A stretch of 62,248 nucleotides of DNA from Rhodanobacteraceae bacterium. GTDB taxonomy: Bacteria > Pseudomonadota > Gammaproteobacteria > Xanthomonadales > Xanthomonadaceae. Shown one piece after another: positions 56,601 through 62,248 of the stretch; position 1 is the stretch's first letter, and each line of letters opens with the position of its first letter. The notes under the pieces were generated by a model. That model saw only the letters and a program-made list of their open reading frames with translations, ran no database searches and had not been told where the DNA came from. The stretch covers positions 1-62,248 of the forward strand of contig JACKOX010000017.1 in the NCBI GenBank assembly GCA_024233975.1. Reading direction: 5' to 3'. Position numbers and translations under genes: made by a program.

Positions 56601-57193
56601 ACGACGAGGCGATCACCACGCCGACTGAAGAGAGCGTGCGTCGCGCGGTGGCGATCCAGATGATCATCAACAAGGAAATGGGCCTCAACTTCAACGAGAA
56701 CCCCTGGCAGGGCAGTTTCGTGGTCGAGGAGCTGACCGACCTGGTCGAGGAAGCCGTGTACAAGGAGTTCGAGGCGATCAGCGAGCGCGGCGGCGTGCTC
56801 GGCGCCATGGACACCATGTACCAGCGCGGCAAGATCCAGGAAGAGTCGATGTACTACGAGCAGAAGAAGCACGACGGCAGCCTGCCGCTGATCGGCGTCA
56901 ACACCTTCCTGCCCAAGGAGCACGCCGGCGATATCGTCACCGAGATCGAGTTGATCCGCTCCACGCCAGAAGAAAAGGGGCAGCAGATCACCAACGTGCA
57001 GCGCTTCCAGCAGCTGCGCAATGCCACGGCTGAAGGCGGCGAGGGCGCTGGTGGTCTCGTGTTCCTGCAGCAGACCGCGCGCAACCGCGAAAACGTCTTC
57101 GCCAGCCTGGTGCAGGCAGTGAAGTCACACAGCCTCGGGCAGATCAGCCACGCGCTGTATGACGTCGGCGGCGAATACCGTCGCAACATGTGA
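53696..57193 (+). CDS. icmF: Fused isobutyryl-CoA mutase
   Basis: 1165 residues. One-chain adenosylcobalamin mutase interconverting isobutyryl-CoA and n-butyryl-CoA. The cobalamin-binding domain is first (SLFDGHDAAINIMRRLIQ with the His ligand; FGGGGGTITPEE). Next comes the MeaI-type G-protein domain from about residue 215 (LTGTGGAGKSSV, VDPTRRRSGGALLGDR, ETAGIGQSD, LNKFDRRGAED), then the mutase TIM barrel (YPYTGGVYPYRRTGEDPIRMFAGEGT; DLCAPTTSVSMTINGPAP). B12 first, GTPase middle, mutase last is the IcmF order, not that of methylmalonyl-CoA mutase. It links valine/leucine-type acids to butyrate metabolism. TACAAT at 53658 could be a -10. Confidence 0.95.
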   Translation: MSTPATSLPQSDAATEKTPLRFVTAASLFDGHDAAINIMRRLIQAQGAEVVHLGHNRSVEDVVRAALQEDADGIALSSYQGGHVEYFKYMVDMLKERGAGHIRVFGGGGGTITPEEIRELHDYGVERIYHPNDGMHMGLVSMIEDVVRRADKARDDSAGELGDARFGKAGMPDKDDEIAVGRVLSAIEDGDIDEAKLEALRRRWQDAGQDTPVIGLTGTGGAGKSSVTDELINRFLQSYPEMRIAVLAVDPTRRRSGGALLGDRIRMNSLRSKRVFMRSMATRRQHVATNAVLKDCIGLLKGLGYDLVIVETAGIGQSDSEIVDLVDFPVYVMTSDYGAASQLEKIDMIDFAELVVLNKFDRRGAEDALRDVRKQWKRNRVAFQMKDEDVPVYPTIASQFNDPGVTWMFSNLCRLLREKLEKIGSGRCDFNPELDTTLKEPRATVLIPGARVRYLAEIAEQGRGINAGIDTEADTASRAQSVYEALKELEDDKLPAPFNLYDADDLTADGDRSLLTLRQRYNDAIQSLSNDALKQLREWPARFKSVTDEVNEYQVRDKTIRVENYRESLSHQQIPKISPPKYRDWGDLLKFLKKENLPGGYPYTGGVYPYRRTGEDPIRMFAGEGTPERTNRRFHYLSQGLPAARLSTAFDSVTLYGEDPAERPDIYGKIGNSGVSIATLDDMKKLYSGFDLCAPTTSVSMTINGPAPIILAMFMNTAIDQQVEKYLRADQARWDKAHEKIEAFFEGRPRPQYSGQLPDGNDGLGLGLLGITGDQLVDADTYARIKAETLATVRGTVQADILKEDQAQNTCIFSTEFALRMMGDIQQYFVDHKVRNFYSVSISGYHIAEAGANPISQLAFTLSNGFTIVEYYLARGMNIDDFAPNLSFFFSNGMDPEYTVIGRVARRIWARAMRERYGASARSQMLKYHIQTSGRSLHAQEIQFNDIRTTLQALYALFDNCNSLHTNAYDEAITTPTEESVRRAVAIQMIINKEMGLNFNENPWQGSFVVEELTDLVEEAVYKEFEAISERGGVLGAMDTMYQRGKIQEESMYYEQKKHDGSLPLIGVNTFLPKEHAGDIVTEIELIRSTPEEKGQQITNVQRFQQLRNATAEGGEGAGGLVFLQQTARNRENVFASLVQAVKSHSLGQISHALYDVGGEYRRNM

Positions 57194-57223
57194 CGACGCG
57201 ATCCATCAGGAGCTTTGAGACCA

Positions 57224-58309
57224 ATGATTGACGAGCAGGGCGTCCGTGCGGCGCTGGCTGGCGTGCAGGATCCGCATGCCGATGTGTCCCTGGCCGACGC
57301 GGGTTTCGTGCGCGGTGTCGGCGTTGATGGCGGCAAGGTCGCGGTCGAATTGGCGCTGGGCTATCCCGCTGCTGGCTGGCACGAGGCGCTGAAGGCCAAG
57401 GTTCGAGAAGCAGTTGGCGCCCTGCCTGGCGTGGAGCAGGTCGCGGTCAATATCGCCACGCGCATCGTCGCGCATCAGGTGCAGGACAAGCTGTCGCCGC
57501 TGCCGGGCGTCAAGAACATCATCGCCGTCGCTTCGGGCAAGGGCGGCGTGGGCAAGTCGACGACGTCGGTGAACCTGGCGTTGGCGCTGCAGGCCGAAGG
57601 CGCGCGCGTCGGTGTGCTGGATGCGGACATCTACGGCCCCAGCGTTCCGCGCATGCTCGGCATTTCCGGCAAGCCGGACACCACCGCTGACCAGCGCATC
57701 CTGCCGAAGCTGGCGCACGGGCTGCAGGCGATGTCGATTGGCCTGCTGATCGACGAGGACACGCCGATGATCTGGCGAGGCCCGATGGTCACCCAGGCCA
57801 TGCAGCAGCTGCTTACCGAAACCCTGTGGGATGAACTGGACTACCTGATCATCGACCTGCCGCCGGGCACCGGCGACATCCAGCTGACGTTGTGCCAGAA
57901 AGTGCCTGTGTCGGCGGCGGTGATCGTCACGACGCCGCAGGACATCGCGCTGCTGGATGCGAAGAAGGCGCTGAAGATGTTCGAGAAGGTGTCGGTGCCG
58001 GTGCTGGGCATCGTCGAGAACATGGCCGTGCATGTTTGTTCGAACTGCGGTCACGCCGAGCATGTCTTCGGCAGCGGTGGTGGCGAACGCATGGCCGCGC
58101 AGTATGGCGTGCCGCTGCTGGGCTCGCTGCCGCTGGACATCGGCATCCGTGAGCTGGCGGACAGTGGTCGTCCGAGCGTGGCTGATGACCCGGAGTCGCC
58201 GGTATCGCGGAGTTACCGCGATATCGCCAGGCATGCCGCCGGCCGGCTGTCGCAGCGCGCGCGCAACAAGGTGATGGCCTTCCCGAATATCGTGGTGCAG
58301 AACAGTTGA
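57224..58309 (+). CDS. apbC: Mrp/ApbC iron-sulfur carrier ATPase
   Basis: 361 residues from the ATG at 57224, eleven bases after AGGAG. N-terminal DUF59 region (VRAALAGVQDPHADVSLADA), P-loop with deviant Walker A (ASGKGGVGKSTTSVNLALAL), DADIYGPSVPRMLG, DLPPGTGDIQLTL and the CSNC pair (HVCSNCGHAEHVFGSGG). Carrier that binds and transfers Fe-S clusters. Convergent neighbour context gives no further clue. Confidence 0.94.
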   Translation: MIDEQGVRAALAGVQDPHADVSLADAGFVRGVGVDGGKVAVELALGYPAAGWHEALKAKVREAVGALPGVEQVAVNIATRIVAHQVQDKLSPLPGVKNIIAVASGKGGVGKSTTSVNLALALQAEGARVGVLDADIYGPSVPRMLGISGKPDTTADQRILPKLAHGLQAMSIGLLIDEDTPMIWRGPMVTQAMQQLLTETLWDELDYLIIDLPPGTGDIQLTLCQKVPVSAAVIVTTPQDIALLDAKKALKMFEKVSVPVLGIVENMAVHVCSNCGHAEHVFGSGGGERMAAQYGVPLLGSLPLDIGIRELADSGRPSVADDPESPVSRSYRDIARHAAGRLSQRARNKVMAFPNIVVQNS

Positions 58310-58322
58310 GCAGGAGCGGCTG

Positions 58323-58937
58323 ATGCGGTTTCGCGGGCTCGCGCTATTGCTGTTGGCGCTGGCGGCTGCTCCTGGTCACGCGGAGCCGCCGATCCGGACA
58401 ATGCTGGACGCCGCGAATGCACAGGTCGGCGTCACCATTCACTATGACGGCAGCTATCGGCAGTTGAGTTACCCGGGTGGCGATGTTCCCGAAGATCGTG
58501 GTGTGTGCACGGACGTGGTGGTCCGTGCCATGCGTGCGGCTGGGATCGATCTGCAGCAGCGGGTGCATGAGGACATGAAGGCGCATTTCGCCGACTATCC
58601 TGCAATCTGGGGTCTGTCGAAACCCGACAGCAACATCGATCATCGCCGGGTGCCCAATTTGGAAACCTGGTTCCGTCGCAGCGGTTTCGCGCTGGCGCCG
58701 GGCAGGATGGCCGCAGGCTATGAGGCTGGCGATATCGTCAGCTGGCGCTTGCCGAACGGCCTGCCGCATATCGGCATTGTTTCCGACCGCCGCAGCACGG
58801 ACGGCGCGCGGCCGCTGGTGATCCACAATATCGGCGCCGGCACACAGGTCGAGGACGTCCTGTTCGCGTGGAACCCGGTCGGGCACTTCCGCCCCTTTGC
58901 CGAAGGCGCCGCCAGCAGCGACAATGCCGCCCGCTGA
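58323..58937 (+). CDS. Exported DUF1287 protein
   Basis: 204 residues. Signal peptide FRGLALLLLALAAAPGHAE, then the DUF1287 fold: ANAQVGVTIHYDGSYRQLSYPGGDVPEDRGVCTDVVVRAMRAAG (Cys-Asp), DYPAIWGLSKPDSNIDHRRVPN (His), and YEAGDIVSWRLPNGLPHIGIV. Family (YijF-like) resembles NlpC/P60-type Cys peptidases, with the Cys and His in place, but its substrate is unproven. Lies 13 bases after apbC. Confidence 0.86.
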   Translation: MRFRGLALLLLALAAAPGHAEPPIRTMLDAANAQVGVTIHYDGSYRQLSYPGGDVPEDRGVCTDVVVRAMRAAGIDLQQRVHEDMKAHFADYPAIWGLSKPDSNIDHRRVPNLETWFRRSGFALAPGRMAAGYEAGDIVSWRLPNGLPHIGIVSDRRSTDGARPLVIHNIGAGTQVEDVLFAWNPVGHFRPFAEGAASSDNAAR

Positions 58938-58965
58938 CGACACTGAATCGAACCGAGTACACCGA

Positions 58966-59535
58966 ATGAGCATCAAATCCGACAAGTGGATCCGCCGTAT
59001 GGCTGCCGAGCAGGGCATGATCGAGCCGTTCGAGGCCGGGCAGGTCAAGCACAACGATGGCGGCCAGCGTATCGTCAGTTACGGCACGTCGAGCTACGGC
59101 TACGACGTGCGCTGCGCGCGCGAGTTCAAGGTGTTCACCAACATCAACTCGACCATCGTCGATCCGAAGGAATTCGACCCCAACAGCTTTGTTGATGTCG
59201 AAAGCGATGTCTGCATCATTCCGCCGAACTCCTTCGCGCTGGCGCGTACCGTCGAGTTCTTCCGAATCCCGCGCGACGTGCTGGTGGTGTGCCTTGGCAA
59301 GAGCACCTACGCGCGCTGCGGCATCATCGTCAACGTGACGCCGTTGGAGCCGGAGTGGGAAGGCCACGTCACGCTGGAGTTCAGCAACACCACGCCGTTG
59401 CCGGCCCGCATCTACGCCAACGAAGGCGTGGCGCAGATGCTGTTCTTCCAGTCCGATGAGGTGTGCGACACCAGTTACCGCGATCGCGGTGGCAAGTACC
59501 AGGGCCAGACCGGCGTCACGCTGCCGAAGACCTGA
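58966..59535 (+). CDS. dcd: dCTP deaminase
   Basis: 189 residues from the ATG at 58966. Converts dCTP to dUTP for thymidylate synthesis. Motifs: SDKWIRRMAAEQGMIEPFE, SSYGYDVRCA, CLGKSTYARCGIIVNVTPLEPEWEGHVTLEFSNTTPLPA (with the catalytic Glu) and YANEGVAQMLFF. It follows the DUF1287 gene by 28 bases. Confidence 0.96.
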   Translation: MSIKSDKWIRRMAAEQGMIEPFEAGQVKHNDGGQRIVSYGTSSYGYDVRCAREFKVFTNINSTIVDPKEFDPNSFVDVESDVCIIPPNSFALARTVEFFRIPRDVLVVCLGKSTYARCGIIVNVTPLEPEWEGHVTLEFSNTTPLPARIYANEGVAQMLFFQSDEVCDTSYRDRGGKYQGQTGVTLPKT

Positions 59536-59550
59536 CGCCGGAAAGTGCGC

Positions 59551-60321
59551 TTAGTCGCGCGCGATTTCGGTATCGATCTCGTTGATCAGCTTCTCGCAAC
59601 GCTCGCGTAGCTCGCGCATCTGCGAGTTCATCGTGCCGTACTCGAGGATGGTCATCACGAAGCCGTTCTTGATCGTCTGGCTCTTCAGGAACGCATCGAA
59701 GGTTTCCGGGGTGATGGCGTCTTTTCGACCGGACTTGCCGCCGGTGATCCGGTATTCGAAATCGGCGGTCATCGATTCGGTGTCGACCAGATCGTAGAGC
59801 GGCTTGTATAGCGCGGTTTCCGTGTCGAAGCGGTAGTGGTCTTCCTCGCCCTTCATGCGGCGGTACAACGCTTCGATGTCGAGCAATTGGTCCTTGATAT
59901 CGTGGTTCGATAGCAGGGCGAAGTTGCCGGAATTCACCAGCTCCTGGTAGGTGTTGTTGCCGAGGTAGAAGCGTTCCCAGCTGTAGATGCTGATGCCGTC
60001 GGCATTGAACGCCGAGACGTCGTCGATGGGCTTGCCGTTGAAGTGCGTGAGTATCCGCCGGGCGGCAGCCACGCGCTCGGTGCGCTCGGCCAGGTAGCGG
60101 TCCATTTCATCGATGTTGGCGACGAGGTCGCTGCGGATGTTTGCCAAGTAGCCGAGTTCCTTCTCGCGATCCTTGCGCGCCTCGTTCCAGTTGTCGATCT
60201 GCAGGGCGATCAGGATGCCAATCACCACCAGCAGGATTTCACCCGCGGCATAGGCGAGATAGCGGCCGAGTCGACCATCGGCCAGCAGCTGGCGACGCAG
60301 GCGACGGACGAAGTGGATCAC
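59551..60321 (-). CDS. DUF6090-type membrane protein
   Basis: 256 residues from a GTG start that overlaps the HIT gene stop. Strong N-terminal signature: basic MIHFVRRLRRQLLADGRLGR then one helix GRYLAYAAGEILLVVIGILIALQIDNWNEARK, as in the DUF6090 proteins abundant in Bacteroidota. The rest is a long charged helical domain (residues 60-256; LANIRSDLVANIDEMDRYLA; ELRERCEKLINEIDTEIARD). Function unknown. The family is unusual in this setting and may have been gained by transfer. Last gene of a three-gene overlapping operon. Confidence 0.8.
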   Translation of the reverse strand: MIHFVRRLRRQLLADGRLGRYLAYAAGEILLVVIGILIALQIDNWNEARKDREKELGYLANIRSDLVANIDEMDRYLAERTERVAAARRILTHFNGKPIDDVSAFNADGISIYSWERFYLGNNTYQELVNSGNFALLSNHDIKDQLLDIEALYRRMKGEEDHYRFDTETALYKPLYDLVDTESMTADFEYRITGGKSGRKDAITPETFDAFLKSQTIKNGFVMTILEYGTMNSQMRELRERCEKLINEIDTEIARD

Positions 60322-60743
60322 TTGTCGCTGCCCATGCCGGTGACATGTGGTTGCAGGTGTTCCACCCGTCGCTGCAGCTCCTCGCCGGAATAGGGCACGG
60401 GCTGGCCAAACCCCCAGACAGGTCCTGGCCAGGCCGGATCATCGGCACGCCGCGAAACGATGTGGATATGGAGCTGCGGAACCACGTTGCCCAGCGCGGC
60501 GACATTGATCCGGTCGGTATGGAAGTGCGTTCGCAGGAGGGTGCCGGTTGCGTGCATTTCCGCATCCAGCAGCTGGCGCTGTTCACCATAAAGATCCAGC
60601 CATTCCGCGGCATCCGGCACGCGGGGCACCAGGATCAGCCACGGCCAGCGCGCATCGTTGATCAGGCGCAGGTCGGACAGCGGCAGAGAGGCGACGAACG
60701 TGCTGTCGTTCGCCAGCCGTGGATGCAGCTTCCAGTCGCTCAT
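60318..60743 (-). CDS. HIT-domain protein
   Basis: 141 residues. Histidine triad region NVVPQLHIHIVSRRADDPAW: the usual HxHxHxx is QLHIHI here, so the first His is Gln, as in a common bacterial subgroup. Nucleotide-binding loop GTLLRTHFHTDRINVAALGN. Probably a nucleotidyl hydrolase or transferase acting on mononucleotides. Overlaps the hydrolase gene before it and the DUF6090 gene after it by four bases each. Confidence 0.86.
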   Translation of the reverse strand: MSDWKLHPRLANDSTFVASLPLSDLRLINDARWPWLILVPRVPDAAEWLDLYGEQRQLLDAEMHATGTLLRTHFHTDRINVAALGNVVPQLHIHIVSRRADDPAWPGPVWGFGQPVPYSGEELQRRVEHLQPHVTGMGSDK

Positions 60744-61399
60744 TTCAGCACACGCTCGAAAAAGGCCAGCGTACGCTGCATGGCTTCGGCGGCTACGTCG
60801 GGGCGGTAGTCATCGCGCTGGTCGCAGTTGAAGCCGTGGCCGGCATCCCAGACGAAGAATTCGGCACCGCTTTGCCTGCGTTGATGCTCTTCCACATCCT
60901 CGGCGGAAATGATCGGGTCGTTGCGGCCGAAGTGGAACAGCATCGGCGCTTCGATCTTCTCGCCAAGGAAGGGCACGGTGCGGCCGCCGTAATAGCTCAC
61001 GGCCGGTCGCGCGAGTCGGGCGTTGGACAGGAAGGCGACCGTGCCTCCCCAGCAGAAGCCGACCACACCCACCTTGGCGTCGGACTCCAGCTGTTTCGCC
61101 GCGGCGCGGACGCAGTCCACCGCGCGATCGAAGCCCAGCTTCTCCGCCAGTTCGCGACCTCGCTTGACGCCTGCCTCGTCATAGCCGAGCTCCACGTCCT
61201 CGTCCACGATATCGAACATGGCAGGTGCCATCGCGATGAAGCCATGGTCGGCGAAGCGGTCGACGACGCCACGTATGTGGCGGTTGAGGCCGAAGATCTC
61301 CTGCACCACGACCAGCGCGCCCTTGGGCGGAATCGCCGGATCGCTGCGGTAGGCACCGATCCAGCCGTGGGCGGTTTCCAGACGCAGGCGACGACTCAT
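60740..61399 (-). CDS. Dienelactone hydrolase family protein
   Basis: 219 residues, alpha/beta hydrolase with Cys nucleophile: VVVQEIFGLNRHIRGVVDRFADHGF at the start, GFCWGGTVAF (nucleophile) near 117, RNDPIISAEDVEEH (acid), and AGHGFNCDQRDDY (His). Cytosolic, likely acts on lactones or esters; real substrate unknown. First gene of the overlap operon DLH-HIT-DUF6090. Confidence 0.9.
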   Translation of the reverse strand: MSRRLRLETAHGWIGAYRSDPAIPPKGALVVVQEIFGLNRHIRGVVDRFADHGFIAMAPAMFDIVDEDVELGYDEAGVKRGRELAEKLGFDRAVDCVRAAAKQLESDAKVGVVGFCWGGTVAFLSNARLARPAVSYYGGRTVPFLGEKIEAPMLFHFGRNDPIISAEDVEEHQRRQSGAEFFVWDAGHGFNCDQRDDYRPDVAAEAMQRTLAFFERVLK

Positions 61400-61455
61400 G
61401 GCGATGCTCCGGTTTGGACTGCATCCATTATGGCGCGAACGGCGGGCCTTGGCGG

Positions 61456-61956
61456 TCAGTCGTATCGAACGGCCAGGATCACGTAGCTGGCGCGACCTTC
61501 CGGCAGCGTGACATCGATCTCGTCATCCACCCGGCGCTTCAGCAGGGCGCGGGCCATCGGTGAGTCGATGCTGATGCCGCCGGGTGTGCTGTCGAATTCA
61601 TCCGGACCCAGCAGCCGATAGCGATGCTGGCTGCCGTTGTCGACATGCTCCAGCTCCACTTCGGCGCCGAAGAACACGGCGTCCGGATCACTGGGTTTGC
61701 CATCCGCCACGCGCAGGCCCGGCAGGCGTTTGCTGAGATAGCGCACGCGCCGGTCAATCTCTCCCAGCTGCTTTTTCCTGTACTGGTATTCGGCGTTCTC
61801 CGAGCGGTCACCCTCGGCTGCCGCCTCGGACAGCGCCCGCACCACCTCCGGGCGCTTCACCCGCCACAGTTCATCCAGCTCGGCCTTCAGTCGGTCGAAA
61901 CCGACGCGGCTGATGATGGCCGTCGAACCGGGCTGCGGTGGTCGCCAGCGCGCCAT
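61456..61956 (-). CDS. greB: Transcription elongation factor GreB
   Basis: 166 residues from the ATG at 61956. Binds the RNA polymerase secondary channel and stimulates cleavage of backtracked RNA. Coiled-coil tip with SEAAAEGDRSENAEYQYRKKQLGEID (acidic DRSENAEY), then the FKBP-like domain (PGLRVADGKPSDPDAVFFGAE; PEGRASYVILAVRY). GreB rather than GreA by its pattern and neighbours. It lies directly downstream of the DUF853 gene. Confidence 0.92.
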   Translation of the reverse strand: MARWRPPQPGSTAIISRVGFDRLKAELDELWRVKRPEVVRALSEAAAEGDRSENAEYQYRKKQLGEIDRRVRYLSKRLPGLRVADGKPSDPDAVFFGAEVELEHVDNGSQHRYRLLGPDEFDSTPGGISIDSPMARALLKRRVDDEIDVTLPEGRASYVILAVRYD

Positions 61957-61964
61957 GGCGAGCG

Positions 61965-62248
61965 TCAGCTCTTGCTGATGCCGCCAAGCACGCCGCGCAG
62001 GATCTGCCGACCCACGCGGCTGCCGACGGTGCGCATCGCTGATTTGGTCATCGCTTCCAGCGCGCCCTGGCGACGTTTGGTGCCGAACAGCCATTCCTTG
62101 AGGCGCGCCCAAAAGCCATTGGACTCGTCGACCGGTTTGCTGGCCGTGCCCGGTGCTGGCTCATTCGATGCAGTGGCTTCCGTGGCCGCACTTTCGGCGG
62201 CACGCTTGGCGAGAATTTCCGCTGCCGACTCCCGGTTGATCGGTGTGT
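61965..62248 (-). CDS. DUF853/YjgR-like ATPase, 3' end only
   Basis: The last ~94 codons of a minus-strand gene that runs off the window. Reading PINRESAAEILAKRAAES, then a linker, ESNGFWARLKEWLFGTKRRQ and ALEAMTKSAMRTVGSRVGRQ with ILRGVLGGISKS at the end. This is the typical C-terminus of HerA-like DUF853 ATPases (YjgR in E. coli). The ATPase motifs are outside the window. Stop is nine bases before the greB start. Confidence 0.75.
   Translation of the reverse strand, partial: TPINRESAAEILAKRAAESAATEATASNEPAPGTASKPVDESNGFWARLKEWLFGTKRRQGALEAMTKSAMRTVGSRVGRQILRGVLGGISKS

Noticed and set aside
53657..56923. 1088-codon open frame opposite icmF on the minus strand
   Set aside because: A GC-rich shadow: composition is His/Val/Arg/Asp repeats typical of an antisense frame and icmF itself is certain. 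The same holds for 17170..18864 opposite leuS and 26082..28151 opposite the YhdP gene.
53696..57193. Methylmalonyl-CoA mutase with MeaB
   Set aside because: The order cobalamin domain, G domain, mutase domain on one chain is that of IcmF; methylmalonyl-CoA mutase has the mutase first.

Overview
The window looks like a chromosomal segment of a high-GC gammaproteobacterium. The conserved run leuS-lptE-holA-nadD-rsfS-rlmH-maf-rng-yhdP, the feoAB block and the mix of accessory families suggest Xanthomonadales/Lysobacterales, but that placement is an inference from gene content and style. Most of the sequence is dense housekeeping DNA with many 4-bp ATGA/GTGA start-stop overlaps. I see one tRNA gene, no rRNA, no CRISPR array, and no integrase or transposase.

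Layout. 1-2.2 kb: two tandem FHA-GGDEF diguanylate cyclase genes of identical length plus a truncated third copy. 2.2-7.9 kb: an EamA transporter, murB and pyrD overlapping in a minus-strand operon, two small genes of unknown role and an ALDH7-type aldehyde dehydrogenase. 8.0-11.4 kb: tRNA-Arg(CCT), trhO, a DUF4398/OmpA-lipoprotein pair and a DUF502 membrane protein. 11.4-17.0 kb: a membrane Ser/Thr kinase, a DUF4442 protein, a CnoX-like thioredoxin, a SemiSWEET and a BcrAB-like ABC transporter. 17.2-30.2 kb: the leuS-to-yhdP housekeeping run, interrupted by one compositionally odd gene between nadD and rsfS. 30.3-32.7 kb: feoA-feoB-small Cys-rich protein behind a Fur-box-like promoter.

33-40 kb is the most interesting region. 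An ECF sigma factor and a Ser/Thr kinase-TPR protein are followed by a 1325-residue secreted beta-helix/anchor-D protein. The sigma gene and the secreted gene are preceded by the same ~65-bp element, which suggests one sigma-kinase-target circuit.

40.2-49.7 kb (minus strand) holds leucine catabolism genes: the methylcrotonyl-CoA carboxylase beta subunit, a thiolase, isovaleryl-CoA dehydrogenase and leucine dehydrogenase. They are separated by a repetitive lipoprotein and by a large secreted Asp-box protein gene that carries two in-frame stop codons with the frame otherwise intact. Its product and the 1325-residue protein both end in the same GFE-type C-terminal motif.

50-62.2 kb: a periplasmic protein, a Tat-exported PhoD phosphatase, a secreted beta-helix protein, the fused mutase icmF, an Mrp/ApbC ATPase, a DUF1287 protein, dcd, a DLH-HIT-DUF6090 operon, greB, and the 3' end of a DUF853 (YjgR-like) ATPase gene running off the window.
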